Assembly: GCA_024291935.2 (NCBI GenBank)
Contig: JAGTYA010000026.1
Coordinates: forward strand, 1,599,501 to 1,663,500
From: Okapia johnstoni
Lineage: Eukaryota > Chordata > Mammalia > Artiodactyla > Giraffidae
Direction of reading: 5' to 3'
DNA length: 64,000 bases
The position numbers and the translations under genes were made by a program. The notes beneath the pieces are model-generated. The model was not told where the DNA came from. It was given only the letters and a program-made list of their open reading frames with translations, and ran no database searches. Below, piece by piece: positions 1-12,369 of the stretch; position 1 is the stretch's first letter, and every line of letters starts with the position of its first letter.

Positions 1-3000
1 CCACCTACTTGCATGGAGTGATGGGACCTGTTTGCTTATTGATTAATGGAACCTCTTTTCACCAGGAGGGTTTGGCTTTGATGCAACCTTGTTGAGGACA
101 AGGGGGTCAACCTTTCCCTTCATGGTCTTTGCAGTCTGGGTCTTACCTGGGAGCCCCACCCCAAGTGGAGCAGAGACTCCTCGAGAGGGAGCCACAGCCC
201 CTCGGGCAGCGACACGGGAGGCCCCAGTTTCACAGACTCGTTCCTTCTTGCAATCAGATGAGAACAACTCAAGGCTTGGCTGGTTTTCTTTTACAAACCA
301 CACGTGGGATCTGCTGGTCTGGGGTTGGGGCGGGGGGCATGGGGCCGTGACCTCCTGGGAGGACGCTGAAGTCTTGACGATCATCAGAAGGGTCAGGGGT
401 CACAGGAGGCAGAGTGACAAGTGTTGCGGTACACCAGGCTCCCTGAAGAGGGAAGGGCAGGGTCCCACTTTCTGGAGGGGGAGGGAGGCAGCCGTTCCGC
501 CCCTTGGTAGCATGAGAGGCCCTCAGACTGCCTGGGGGCTCGTGCAGGGGGCCTGGATTCAGGTGGAGTAAGTTCTGCTTCCCTGAGGACGTCAGAGCCC
601 ATCCAGAACAGGCCACAGAAACTGGATCCAGCCGCCAGTCACCCTGGGAAGCAGGGGATTAGCCGGGACGGGGCTGGGGGTGGGCGCAGAGAGCGGCAAG
701 GTGGCCTGGGGTGTACAGGACCTCATTTTGGGGTGCTGTGGGGGCAGCGATGCCGACTGACCCCTCTGGGAGGAACACTTTTCTGTGCAGCTTCAGCTCT
801 GTGCGCACCTGGCCTCCTGGTCTCCAGAGGTCTGGAGCCCCCAAGCCTGCCCACGGTCCTCCAGGCCATGGGCAGTCTGTCCTCACACCTGGCTGTGCTC
901 TTCCCCTGTGCCCGGATGGGGACTTTACGAGGACAGAACTGTGCCCCCCCACACCACGCGGCCCCCTCTCGCCCAGATGAGGTCCCTGTGCTCGGGGCTG
1001 CTGCCTCCCACCCAGTCGGCCCGGCCCCCTTCCTGGGGTTCAGCACGCTCGGCCTGGCGGTTGGTCTCCTTCTCCACATGCCCACAGGCTTCTGGGGTTA
1101 CAAGCGAATGCCATGGTCTGTGCAGGACAAGGTCCAGATCCGTGAGACCCCCTTGGTGGGTCAGCACCCTTGCAACGTTTCTGAAGGCCTCTCAGCTCCT
1201 CCCAGCCACCCCCATCTTTCTTCTGACTCCAGGGATTTTGGGATTTCACCAAAATACGTCTGGTCACTCTCTCACTCAAGCACCTTCTGTGGCTCCCAGT
1301 GGGTCCATGGCAGTGTGATCTCATTGCCGTGGCAACCCTGACCCCCCAGGCTCGCCCAGCCATACCTTTTCAGAGCATCCCCTCCCCTCTGCCTGCATCC
1401 TCCCACCATCCTCAGAGCCCAGAGGAAGGGCCTCCCTGGACCCCAGAAGCAAAATGTCCAGACGTTTTTGAACATCAGTAAGAACGGACATGTACGCTGA
1501 CCTGCTTCAGTTACACCAGGAGTGCTTGTTTTATAAACAACCCTGCAAAACAGCCTTCTCGGCCGACCCTCCTGGGGCTTCCCGGCAGGGGGAAGTGGGC
1601 GCTGTGCAGACTGGGACCACTCTGACAACATTTCTCCAAATCATCAGTGACACAGCACTTCCACCCAGCTTGGTCCTCTGGGAAAAGTCACCAACTCCAA
1701 AGAGGAAAGAAGAGACTCCAGCCACTCACGTCCCCGGAGGGGCCGCTGACACAGGGTGGCCTTGGAGCTGCAGAGGAAGGGAGGGTGTGGGCTGGCCTGA
1801 CAATCGGCCCACAGGTCAGTGCTGGGGGACGCCCAGGGCCAGGCTTTGGAGGGCCTGCTCTTTGTGATAAGCTCCTAAGGAGATTAACACTGAGGCACGT
1901 GCACGTGTGTGCGCACACAGGCACCCGAGGGTCCCCCCATACGGTCTGTCGGGCACGACCGGACAGGTGTATTCCTGGGGGAGGGGCCTGTCCACCAGAA
2001 CCCTGCTCCGGATTCTGGGAGGTGCCTGGATGCCCTATTCCAACATACAGAGGGGAAAGAGGGCTGAAGGAGAGGCCCCGCAGTGAGCCCTTTTGCAGGG
2101 AGGGGCTGACTTCACGCTCACCTTCTTTGGCCCATTTGGAGGTTCACATCCGGTCAGCAAGCCCAGGGCAATGGCCGAGGTCAGCGGGAGGATTGAGCTG
2201 CCCTTCCTTTGGCCACACTTCCAGGAGCTGGGCAGCTGTGGGACCCTCCCTCCCTCCCTGGGGGTCCAGTGAGGAGTCAGGGAGGCAGAACCCTGGCAGC
2301 CTGGCCTTCCCCTGCTGGAGAAATGCCCCGTCTGGGTGCACAAGGCCCGCCTGGAGTGCAGGGGCCCCAGACCAGCTCCCCCTGACAGTGGAGGGGGTTC
2401 CCTGGTTACAGAGCCCCTCCCTGCCCTCCTCTCCTCTCAGGGGACACTGTCTGAGGTCACAGATAGGGGCAGGGAAGGAAAGATGGGCCCTTCCCCGGAT
2501 TCAGGGACGTGGGCTGCCAGCCTCCAGGCACCAGGTCTGATTTGATTAGGGCTTCAACTCCCCGCCAGGGTGGACACAGCCTGGAGCTCGGCGGGCAGGG
2601 CGCAAAGCACTGTCGCTCCAGCCCGAAAGGCTCACTTTCTATTTATTGCGTTTTCCATTAAAAGTGTCAGGGCCATTTATTGATTTTCTAAATACTGACG
2701 TGCTGTCTCCTGTTACACAGCAAAGTGAACAAAATTAGAACAAATAGAAGCCTGGGCTGAGCCCCCACGTAACTGCCCTGCCCATCTGCGCCCCGCACCA
2801 GCTCGGGCATCTTCTCCTCCCGAGAGTCTTCAGTGTCATCCGAGAGCAGGACCCACAGGGCATCACACCCGCCTGCACAATCGAACCAGCCCAGCGCGGC
2901 CACAAACCACCCAGAGGACATGGGGGAGCACAGCCCTCACGGCCACTTCTTGGAAGGTGAGGGGGTGATCTTACCCGAACCGCCGTTTAAGAAGGCTTGG

Positions 3001-5080
3001 AAATTGCCCATCTCATGACGCATGTTCACCCGGTATCTACGGAAACAGCTGCACATTAACGGTCAGCGCAGGCAGCTATCTTCCCCTTTATCAGTCCAGG
3101 ATCAGCACCAGGGCCACGTGGAGCCCAGCCTGCTGAGTCCTCGCACATGCTCCGGGGAATCATCGCAGGAACATGGAAATCCAGCCCCCTCCCCCAGACT
3201 GGCAGTGCCCCTTGGGTGCTGAGAAAGCCCAGAGCATCTTGCCTGGGCCACCTGGGTGGGATGGAGCTGTGGGCACCAGGGCTGATGGGGGAGAGGAGGG
3301 CGCTGCCCAGATCTGCACGGAGCTCCCCAGGGTTCTCAGAGCTGGGCCCCAGGCTGCTCTGCAGGGGCAGAGAGAGGGATCAGATTTCCCCCATCCCCTT
3401 TTTTACACTTAGGCCTCTTTTTATGTTTCCTGATGACAAACATAATCCGTGCTCATTACAAAAATGAAAAGGTACAGAGACGCATGAAGGAGAAAATAAT
3501 AGATGCTTCTAATACAGACAGACAAAATGTGTAACAGCCCATAGGGGCCCAGGCAGACTGGGGTGCTCCGTGGGACGCCCTGTGTACAGAGGGTAGAGAG
3601 GCGCCCCCATTCAGGGTGCTGCTATATCCCTGTGGGGCAGGGGGCACGCTGGGCCTCAGCTCTTCCTGCTTCTTCACCTTATTCTTTAAGGCGGGAGGCG
3701 ATGGGCTGTCCCAGGGCCCAGGCGCAGGGCCCAGCAGACGCTGGTGTTGACTGTGAGCCTGGGGAACTGATCATAACCCCTGGCATGGAGGGCCCTGGCT
3801 GAGGGTAGTCCGCTCTCTCAGAGAGTGCCCCTTGCACCCCATGGGCCATCCCCTCCAGGTGGAATCTGACCCCACTCTCTATGGCCCCCCACCCAGGGGG
3901 AGGCCAGGACTCCCGTCATTCCAGCTCCCATATTCCACACCCAAGGAGCCCGTTTCCATCTCAGGGAGGAGATGGCAATGGCTGGAGCCCTGGAGCCCCA
4001 GGCTGTGGTGTTCCTGCAAGGAACCGCCCAGCCTGTGCCTGGTGAAGGCCCCTGTGGGGTGAGGGTCCCTGCCCAGGAGGCCTGTCCCCAGTTCCCACTC
4101 AACTGGGCACTGCCTGCAGGAGCAAGGAAGGTCAGGCACCTGCAAACGCACCCCTGCCTGACGAAGGGAGGGGCGTCTTGCCAAGTGCCCCGGGCAAGTG
4201 GAGCTCATGGGGGCTGGTGGCGGGCAGGGGCTCCCCTCCCTGTTTCCTCTTCACTTCCGCGGGGCCAGCCACAGCCCCTGCCCTCCGAGGGTGTGGGGTG
4301 CTCTGGGGAGGCCTGTCTGCCTTCTGGCCCAGGGTCTGCAGTACAGGGAGAAGTGGGGGGAGAGGCCGGCAGGCCCCTCCCAGGGGTGGACTGGCAGCTC
4401 TGACGCCACTCAGGAAAGGGCCGCGGTGGCCCCACCTCAGGGCCCTGAGGGCAGCTGCGGGGAGTCGGCGGGTGACAGGGTGGCACTCTGAGTCAGCTCA
4501 CAGTGCCTAGTGACCCCCCACCCCTGGCCGTCCTACTGCTGCGGGCCCGGGCCACGTGCGCTCCCTCCTGATTCACGTCCCGACCTTGCCCGCGGGCACT
4601 TTGGAGCCGCTCGGCTCCCCGGCCCTCCACCCGCTGGCCCTGGTTTGTGTCATCCTCCACCAGGAGTCGCAGGCGGGGGGACGGGAGGAAGGACGGTAGG
4701 AGTGACGCAGAGGACGGGGTGTGGACGGGGTGCAGGCGGGGGCCTGGGGGGTGGCGGGGAGCAGGAGAGGCTCAGGTGGGCATGACGAGGAGCAGGAATA
4801 GAAGGCAACGGCCAGGAGCCGGGGGCTCAGGACAGTGACCAAGCCCACGCCTGCTGGCTGTCACCAGCTCTGGGCCACAGCGAGGCTCTGATGCCCTGAG
4901 TGCCAGGGAGGATGAGAGGTCAACTGGGAGGCCCTTCTCCCCAATGCTGCCCCCTCCTAGGACCATCAAGACAAGGGGGCCTGCCCCGGCATGAGGCAGT
5001 GACCCTCTGAACCTCAGCCCTGTGCTCCTACCCCTGGGCAAATGATCTGTGGGATCCTGGACCCTGGCATACTCTTCCTG
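1..5080. other. GC-rich single-copy DNA, no gene recognised
   Basis: I see no gene here. Reading frames are short, overlap on both strands and match no family I know. Two AT-richer patches stand out: about 2640-2750, and 3395-3520, which has the look of a very old LINE remnant but cannot be assigned. The first 110 bases contain a TGTTTGC forkhead-like motif next to TTGATTAATG. The rest is C/G-rich with no tandem structure. This probably belongs to the gene-poor flank of ASCL2 (inference from locus knowledge). Confidence 0.6.
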
Positions 5081-5084
5081 AAAT

Positions 5085-5130
5085 GCATGTGTGTGTGTGC
5101 AGGGGTGTGTGGGGGTGGGGGTGTGTATGC
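5085..5130 (+). repeat. short GT/GGGTGT-rich simple repeat
   Basis: An irregular run of TG and GGGTGT steps. It precedes, and probably shares an origin with, the larger minisatellite that starts 260 bases further on. Confidence 0.7.
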
Positions 5131-5389
5131 ACGCACGTGCTCCTGTCCAGAGTAAAGACAGTGACGGCAAGAGGTTCCGAGCAGGCCCTGGGGAGGGGAA
5201 GGGACAGCAGATGTGGGCGTGGGGCATTCGGGTCTGTGGCCCAGTGGGGCCTGGGGCCCATCCACGGCCATCAGCACCAGCACCCTCCAGCAGCAGGTGG
5301 GGTGGGGTCGGGGACACAGCTGTGGCCTCCAGAAGCTTGGAGGGCCCTCTGGGCACGAAGTTCTCCAACCAGTGACAGGGTTGTGTAAG

Positions 5390-5935
5390 GAGGGTGTGTG
5401 TGGGGGAGTGTCTGTGGGAGTATGGGGATGTGTACAGTGGGTGTGTCTGTGTGGGGTGTGTGTGTGTGTGTTGGGGGGTGTCTGTGGGGGGTGTGAGGGG
5501 TGTGTACAGTGGGTGTGTCCGTGTGGGGTGGGTGTGTGTGTGTGTTTGGGGGTGTCTGTGGGGGTGTGAGGGGTGTGTACAGTGGGTGTGTGGTGTGTGG
5601 GGTGTCTGTGGGGGTGTGAGGCATGTGTACAGTGGGTGTATCTGTGTGGGGTGTCTGTGGGGTGTGTGGGGTGTCTGTGGGGGTGTGAGGCGTGTGTACA
5701 GTGGGTGTGTCTGTGTGGGGTGTGTGTGGGGTGTGAGGCGTGTGTTCAGTGGGTGTGGGGTGTGTGCGGTGTCTGGGGGGGGTGTGAGGCGTGTGTACAG
5801 TGGGTGTGGGGTGTGTGCGGTGTCTGGGGGGTGTGAGGCGTGTGTTCAGTGGGTGTGTCCGTGTGGGGTGTGTGCGGTGTCTGGGGGGTGTGAGGCGTGT
5901 GTTCAGTGGGTGTGTCCGTGTGGGCCGAGTGTGGG
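5390..5935 (+). repeat. GT-rich minisatellite, nine irregular units
   Basis: The core TGT(A/T)CAGTGGGTG occurs nine times, starting near 5431, 5503, 5576, 5626, 5695, 5743, 5794, 5843 and 5900. Spacing is therefore 48-73 bases. Units differ by internal TGTGGGG additions and deletions, and the later units carry TTCAG in place of TACAG. The G-rich strand is plus. Both strands give long but meaningless low-complexity reading frames rich in Cys/Gly/Val (plus) or His/Thr/Pro (minus). Confidence 0.9.
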
Positions 5936-7174
5936 CCTGGTCCCGGGGGGTTATGCGTGCACGTCTGGGTCTGGGAGGTTGAGCTGGCGGGCGTGCTTCT
6001 GGGAGGATGTGGGCACGTGTGTGTGCGCGCTGGGTGAGGGCCTTGGGCCCCCCGGTCCGCCCTGAGCTTGTCCCGTGGACCCCGCACCTCACACGCAGGC
6101 CTCACTGCCCGCCTGGCAGTCGGCTGCCCGGGGCCCAGGCTCTGGCCACTCGCGCCGCCCGCGTGGAAGCCCTGCCGGCCGGGCTGCGGGGTCGGCGGCC
6201 GCCCTGACGTCCCGCCCCTCCCGGGCGTTCCCCGCGCGCTGCCGCCCCCTCGTGGCCATCTGCGGCGTGGCCCCCCTCTCGGCCCACCGGGGCCGCAGCG
6301 GGAGGGAGCGTCTGGGCAGAAAGACGGCCGCCCTGCCAGCGGGAGGGTCTGGCAGGCGCCTGGGTGTCCCGGGAGCCCTGCCCGGCGGTCTGTGGGGAGA
6401 TGTCTGGCTCCTCGGGGGCTCAAGGCCACGGGCACTGGGCTGAACCGTGGTGGAGCCCAGGTCCCCAGATCTCAGATCCCAGGGCTGGAGGCCAAGTTTG
6501 CAGTCTTTCTGGGGCCCCCAACCCCTCTAAAGGTGGTGCTTTTCAGGATGGGGTCAGTAGCACAGGTCAGAACCAGCCCCAGACATGCAGGAAAGAGCAG
6601 GAGACCACCCTCAGGCCTCTGATCTGTCATGAATGGCAGCCTAGGGAGCCCCACTACCCAGCTCTCACCCAGGGACCCGCCCACAGCCCCCAGCCAAGCG
6701 GTCCGATCCTGACCTGACCAAAGGCAGGCCCTTGGACGGCTGCCCGCCCCCCCACCTCCCCACCCCGCCAGCCCTAGGATTTGAGGGCACCACCACCCAC
6801 TGGGGGTTCTGTTGCCATCACCCTCACTTGACAGGTGAGAAAACCGGGGTCCGCAGGGCCACGGAGTGGGGGCGGGACCCAGCCTTCGGACCCCCCAGCC
6901 CAGGCTTCCTCTGCCACCTGGGGAAGGAGGCATCGTGGGAGGCAGTGTCCTGCCTCTATGGGGCAGTGTTTGGGGCGGGTGGCGTCCATCCTCACATCCA
7001 GCTGATAAGGCCGCAGGGGCGTGTGCCCCCCTGGCCCACATGGGGCGGGGCCTGGGCCGGGCTGGGCGCTGGTCTGGGGGCTGAGGCTGGTCCAGCACAG
7101 GGCGGGCCGTCTGTATCCTGCTGCTACAGCCCAGCTGGCTTGGGGCCAGTTCAACAATCTCCCTGTTTCTGTCA
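5936..7174. other. GC-rich single-copy DNA
   Basis: No gene recognised. The stretch 6060-6330 is CpG-dense compared with its surroundings and could be a small CpG island, but no exon or promoter could be tied to it. Around 6805-6895 a segment reading 'ACAGGTGAGAAAACCGGGG' resembles the core of an old MIR/L2 repeat at low confidence. Confidence 0.5.
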
Positions 7175-7509
7175 TACATACGTATACACATACAACTAGG
7201 CACACATATGTATACATACAAACAGGTACACACATGTACACATACAATCAGGTACACACATATATACATGCAATTGAGTACACAGATGTATACATGCAAC
7301 CAGGCACATGCATGTATACACACAAATAGGTACACACAAGTATACATACAATTAGGTACACACATGTACACATACAATCAGGTACACACATATACATGCA
7401 ATCGGGTACACACATGTATACATACAACCGGGTACGCACATTTATACATGCAATCGGGTACACGCATGTATACATACAAACAGGTACACACATGTATACA
7501 TACAATTAG
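7175..7509 (+). repeat. 26-bp tandem array of ACACATGTACACATAC type
   Basis: About 13 imperfect copies of a 26-base unit built from GGTACACACATGTACACATA plus a variable CAATC/CAATT/CAAAC ending. It is nearly all alternating purine-pyrimidine, and the unit contains the self-complementary ACATGT and GTATAC. Both strands are open in several frames (Tyr/Thr/His on plus, Tyr/Val/Cys on minus), which explains the long apparent ORFs. Not a CRISPR array: there are no spacers. Confidence 0.92.
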
Positions 7510-7945
7510 GGAGTGACCAGGGCTGCAGACAGGATGGGGGGGGCTGCCCTGCAGTGTGGTCAGGTGGCCACACGGGGGAGACCTGGCCCTGTTTCTGGAC
7601 TCAGCTGCCCGGAGCAATGGGGAGGAGGCATTGGCTTCCTAGGTGCTGGGAGAGGGATGGGAGGGGTCAGAGGTCAGCAGCTACCGCGGAGGGGAGGAGG
7701 ACCTGTCGAGGGGAGGCACGGGGCCAGGCAGAACAGGGTCACCCCCGTTTCCAGGAGCAGGAGGGGCGCAGGGGGCCTGAGGGCCCACCAGTCTCCCCCA
7801 GGTGGGGGCGCCCCCAGACCCCTGCCCAGTCCCACCTCACAGCCCTGCGTCTCCACTGTCGCCATGATGATAACCAGGGCCAGGCCTGAGGACACAGGGC
7901 CTCCAGCCAACACACACCCATGTGCACACTCACACGTGTGCCCAT
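7510..7945. other. GC-rich single-copy DNA between two arrays
   Basis: No gene recognised. A 570-codon plus-strand reading frame begins at 7513 and runs to 9225, but it passes through the CA microsatellite as His-Thr repeats and shows no known domain. I treat it as a chance ORF. Confidence 0.5.
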
Positions 7946-7952
7946 GCACACA

Positions 7953-7990
<38 letters not shown>
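7946..7990 (+). repeat. (CA)n microsatellite
   Basis: About 22 CA steps with a single ATA interruption near 7959. A length-variable locus is likely. Confidence 0.95.
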
Positions 7991-7991
<1 letters not shown>

Positions 7992-9984
7992 GCCCTTCAC
8001 TCACGCGGGCGCGAAGACTGAGGGCCCAGCCTGTGGGGGAGGGGCTGGTGCCCTGGCCCCCCACTCAGCAGGAACCCACCCTGGCCGGGGCGAGGCTCCC
8101 ACAGCGGGCGACCGCGCCCAGTGGGGAACCGACAGGGCCAGGCCCCGCCCAGGACCCCCCCCCCGCCCCGTCCCCACACCCCGCAGCCCACACAGGACCT
8201 CCTCAGCTCTCCTCCCTCCCAGGGCAGAGCCAAGTCTGGGGGACTGCAGGGACCCATCGTCTCTCACGGGGTGCGTACCCTGGGGAACAGCCGTCCGTCC
8301 CCCGAGGCAGCCTCGAGCCCAGGGTGCTTCCCTGGGGGCCAGAGGGCAGCAGCTGGCCCTTCCTGGGGCTCTCAGGGCTGGGGTGGGTGCAGGCCCAGCC
8401 CCAACTGGGAACAAGGCCGGGCCCCCTCCAGGGCAGGTCCCAGAGAGAAGGTACACCTCTCTTTACAGTGGCCCTGGGAGGAGGCTGACCCCCACTTCAC
8501 GGACCTGGGGGCCAGGCCTGTCAAATGGCCACTCTCAGCCCAGGCCATCCAGTCCTAGGAGGGCAGAGGGAGAAGCCACCGAGGTCCTGAGCCACTTGCC
8601 AACTCAGCATCGCATCCCGGGGGGGCCAGCACCCCCCTGCATTCAGTGCCAGGCCCTTGCCAGCCCCAAAGTCACCCATGTCTACAGAGTCCCCTCCAGG
8701 TTGTCCAGGGCTGACCCAGAGCTGTCCGCAAAGGAACACCCAGCCCAGGACCCTGGCCACAGCTGGAAGGCAACACCTGACCCCCTCAGCCCAGCCTGTC
8801 TGCCCGGGCCCACCTGCCCAGGGCCACCTGACCGCCTCAGACAGGCGGCCCCGGGGGTCTGTTGTTACCAGTGGTGGCTGCCGCAGCCGCCAGACACCTG
8901 CTACCGATACCTCTCTCAGAGCAGAAGCATCAGACGCAGCCCAGTCGCGGGAGCTCCCGCCTGGGGGCGAGTGGAGACTCTGCGGAGCTCACGTCTTCGC
9001 ACTTTGTCCACAGGCCTACAGGAGCCTGGGCGAGATGGTGGGAGGGCAGGAGGCCGGCAGAGCCCAGGGCCCTGCACAGCCAGAGGCCTGGTCCTTCCTG
9101 CAGGCAGCCCCACCCTACGAGGCCTTGCTGACCATGCTCCCTGTCCCCTGCCTGCCCAGTGCCCATGCCAGTGGGGCCAGAGGGCTTATCGAGCACGGGC
9201 CAAGGAGCCACAGGTGGAGGCTTAGGGCTCTGCACCCCACACCCTGGGTCACCAATGTCGGGGCCCCTTCCCTCCTCAGCCCAAGCCGCCGAAGACTGGA
9301 GCCTCTGGGCAGAGCCCCAGCCTGCCAGGTGTCCTTTTGCCCTTCACCGTCTCCAGTGCGGTGACTGTCCCCCGGGGGCCCCTGGGCAGCTGCGGGAGCT
9401 CCCACAGCAGAGGCCACTGCCTGGGCCCAGTGGGCCATCGGGCAACACCTCCAGACCGGGGTCTGACCGGCCACTGGGCTTTTCTTGCACCGAGTGCTCC
9501 CCCAGCTGGGCAGACTGTCCACTCCTCCAATCTCTCCCAGGCCAGCCGGCGAGCTGGGGGTGACTCCAGTCCCAGACACCCCGAGGCCCAGAGCCCCCAG
9601 TCGCTTGATCCTCTGGGGCTGGTGGGAAGGGCCCCTCTGGAAAGCTCACACCCCTCACCCCCGAGGCAGCCCCAGCCCTGCCCACACCGGCCCATCACCT
9701 GTCCTGGAGGCTGGCTGGGGAGTACCTGACCTGGGGTCTGTTCCCTGAACCCACCCTGCCTCCTGACAGCCTCTTAATACACACCCTGTCCTCCCATCCA
9801 CTGCTCTCGTGTCCAGCACCTGCCTGTCCCCCTGGCCTCGGTCACACATGAGAAGAACCCACGCAATGCACAGGGACCACCCACTTGCAAATCACACATG
9901 GCGCCACAGCTGACTTGTCACCCCAAACTCGCCAGTCCTCTGAGACGGTGAGCAACAGACCTTTTCAAAGCAATGGGTTTAATA
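7991..9984. other. GC-rich single-copy DNA
   Basis: No gene, repeat or RNA recognised. C-rich with short C runs (8157-8170). Base composition near 65-70% G+C explains the many overlapping open frames on both strands. Confidence 0.5.
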
Positions 9985-10130
9985 CAAGAGTCCAGCTGCT
10001 TTCGAACGCGTTCATTCATCCAATGAAGGCTTCCTGGGAGCCTGCTCTGTGCTGTGCCTCTTAGGGCTTCTAGAGACGTGCAGACTCTGCCCCCAAAGTT
10101 CATAATCTAATGAGAAGCAAGATGTGTTTT
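9985..10130 (+). mobile_element. possible ancient LINE remnant (L2-like)
   Basis: The order TTCATTCATCCAATGAAG, then 'GAGCCTGCTCTGTGCTGTGCC', then 'CCCCCAAAGTTCATAATCTAATG' resembles a widespread old mammalian repeat 3' region. Family assignment is from memory only and divergence is high. Confidence 0.35.
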
Positions 10131-10159
10131 AACTCATGTCCATTTGCCCAGTAAAAAGA

Positions 10160-10500
10160 GTGAGATGTAATGGATAGATAGATGGATAAGATCCATGAAT
10201 ACGGGTCCACCTTATATTCATAGATAGACCCAAGAATATAAGAGGGAGGGAGAGAGGGGACAAATGGATGATGGATGGATGGAAAGATGGTAGATGGATG
10301 ATACGTGGAGAGATGGATACATGGACGGATGGACGATGGATGGACAGGTGGATGGATGGACGGACAGGTGGATGGATGGATGGACAGGTGGATGGATGGA
10401 TGGACAGGTGGATGGACGGAGGAAGAGAAAGAGAGAGTGAGGGACAGAGGATATGTGGATGGAAGATGGGTGGATGCATGAAGGATAGAGCATGGATGGA
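10160..10500 (+). repeat. GGAT/GGAC tetranucleotide-derived array
   Basis: Long run of ATGG/GGAT steps with a higher-order unit near 10320-10430 (GGACAGGTGGATGGATGGAT repeated four to five times). Flanked by degenerate GATA/GGAT steps. The His/Pro/Ser frames on the minus strand are artefacts of this repeat. Confidence 0.9.
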
Positions 10501-12369
10501 GAAACTGAGGAGACAGAGCTTCCCTGTGCTCTAAGGCCCTCTAAGTCTGCATCCCTGCTGCAGACGCCCAGCTTCCTGAGCTCCAAGACAGCCTTTCGCA
10601 AATTGGCCCAACAGGCCTCCAGCTCGCCAAGGCCCAGCCCTTCCTAAGGTCAAACCTGGTAGAGAGTCAAATGACCCCCAGAACCCTGGTCACCTGGGTC
10701 CTCGCAGCTGGGGCAGGGAAGCTGCAGAGTGGCTGACCTGTGACCTGCCAAGTCCTCCTCTGGCTTCTGCACTCCGGGCTAAGTTTAAGTGGACAGAGAG
10801 ACCCGAGACAGTGCACACACCTGCGCGGCAGCTCCCCGGAAGGGATCTCAAAGACCCCTGGAGAATGCGAGAAGTTCACAGCTGCCCGTGTCCCCGCCCC
10901 CAGCTTTCAGGCCCAGCTGAAAGGGCACCTCCTCCAGGAGCCGTTTCTGAGCCAGAGTGCCTCCCCCACCCCATTTCTCCATGGGGGTCATGGAGAGCCC
11001 CTTGGGCTCTATCCTGGGCACCCACCAGGCTCTGCCCCAAGAAGGGAGCTGGGTCTCGGGGCAGGTGGGAGGCGGAGGCCAGACTCCCCACGACCCGGGG
11101 ACCTGCATTCACCTGACGGCCCCGAGCAAAGGCCCTGTCAGACCCCTCCCTTCAGACCAGCCCGCCCAGGGCTCAGAGGAACTAGACCGACTCCTCTGGG
11201 CGCCTTGGCAACGGCAGCACAGCCCCTGCCGCGCCCTGGCCCACGCCTGCGAGTGCCTCCTGGGGAGGGGCCCTCCTGGCCCCAGCACGCAGGCCCTCAC
11301 CCGCCCGCAGGGAGCGGAGCACAGGAGCCCGCGGGGGTCCAGCTCCAGGGCTGGGGCAGCCTGGCGGTGGGGCAGGCGGGTCCTGGCCCCGGTCCAGCGT
11401 TTGGCACCCCTCCCCCCACCTCGGGAGGCTTTCGGTCCAGTGTCATAACCAGTCGGTCCTGTTTGGAGGGAAGGGCCGCGGGTTCTGGGGCAGCCGGGGG
11501 CTCGGGTGTTGGTCGGGAGAGAGGTGAAGCGTGCAGCAAGCGTGGTGGCGGTGGCCCGTGTGCGTGTGTGGGGCCAGCGCACATGTCCAAGCACGTGGCT
11601 GCGCGGGAGGCCCAGACACGCGTGTGGGTGCACATGCCGGTTCGCGGCCCAGGTGTGCGCTGTGCACGTCAGCTGGCGAGTGCACGCCCATGTGCGCCCC
11701 TCCTGGCATTGCCGGGCACCCACACGTCTCTGATGGAGACCCCAAGCCTGCAGCACAGACCCCCAGCCACTAGAGGGCCCAGGCCTGACCGGTCCCACCA
11801 CCAGGTGGCCCCTCTCAAGGGAACAAGGAAGACCCAGGGGCCTGGGGAGGCTCCACCTGGGCACCCGTGTGGGCTCTAGGTTGGGCTTTGGGGTGGGTGT
11901 TCCCAGGGCAGAGTGTATCCGGTGTCCCCAGAGGCTCCAGCCCAGTGCTTCCCCATGCAGAGGACCTACCCTCCCTGCGGGTCTCCTGAAAGTCTGGGTG
12001 TCCCGGGAGGTGGTAGGGGACTTCTGCAGGGACCGGGGAGGGGCGGCAATCACAGGCTCCAGGCCAGGAGACCCCACCAGACACGAGCCCAGAGTAGGCA
12101 GGGCACTGCCATGCCCAGTGCAGGGTGGCTGCGAACGCCTGCGGTCAGCATCAGCATCTCAGCATCTGGGGACGCCCACGGGGAGCTGCTCACGCTATCC
12201 CAGGGGCCACAGGAGGCCCAGGGGGGCATCCGAGCCAGCACCCATCCTGGAGGGACAGCTTCTCATAGGACACCCTCGGCGGGCACCAGTGTGGGCAGTG
12301 GGGGCCTCCGCGTGGCCACGTGCACCCGGAAATCCCTGCCACACTGCACCACAAAGAGGCCGCTGCCCT
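10501..12369. other. GC-rich single-copy DNA
   Basis: No gene recognised. A 379-codon frame (10740-11879 plus) and a 322-codon frame (11109-12077 minus) overlap each other and resemble nothing known, which is what very GC-rich noncoding DNA gives. Confidence 0.5.

Noticed and set aside
1..5080. 3' exons of TH or another IGF2-cluster gene
   Set aside because: None of the reading frames resembles tyrosine hydroxylase or insulin; the neighbour must lie beyond the window.
5271..6092. 273-codon minus and 223-codon plus ORFs over the minisatellite
   Set aside because: Pure translation of the tandem repeat (His/Thr/Pro or Cys/Gly/Val).
7175..7509. CRISPR-like regular array
   Set aside because: Contiguous tandem units without unique spacers, in a mammalian genome.
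7513..9225. 570-codon plus-strand ORF
   Set aside because: Runs through the CA microsatellite as His-Thr repeats, begins in tandem-array flank, has no recognisable domain and arises from GC-rich composition.
10740..11879. 379-codon plus ORF as a possible gene
   Set aside because: Overlapped by a 322-codon ORF on the opposite strand; no start context, splice pattern or domain to support it.
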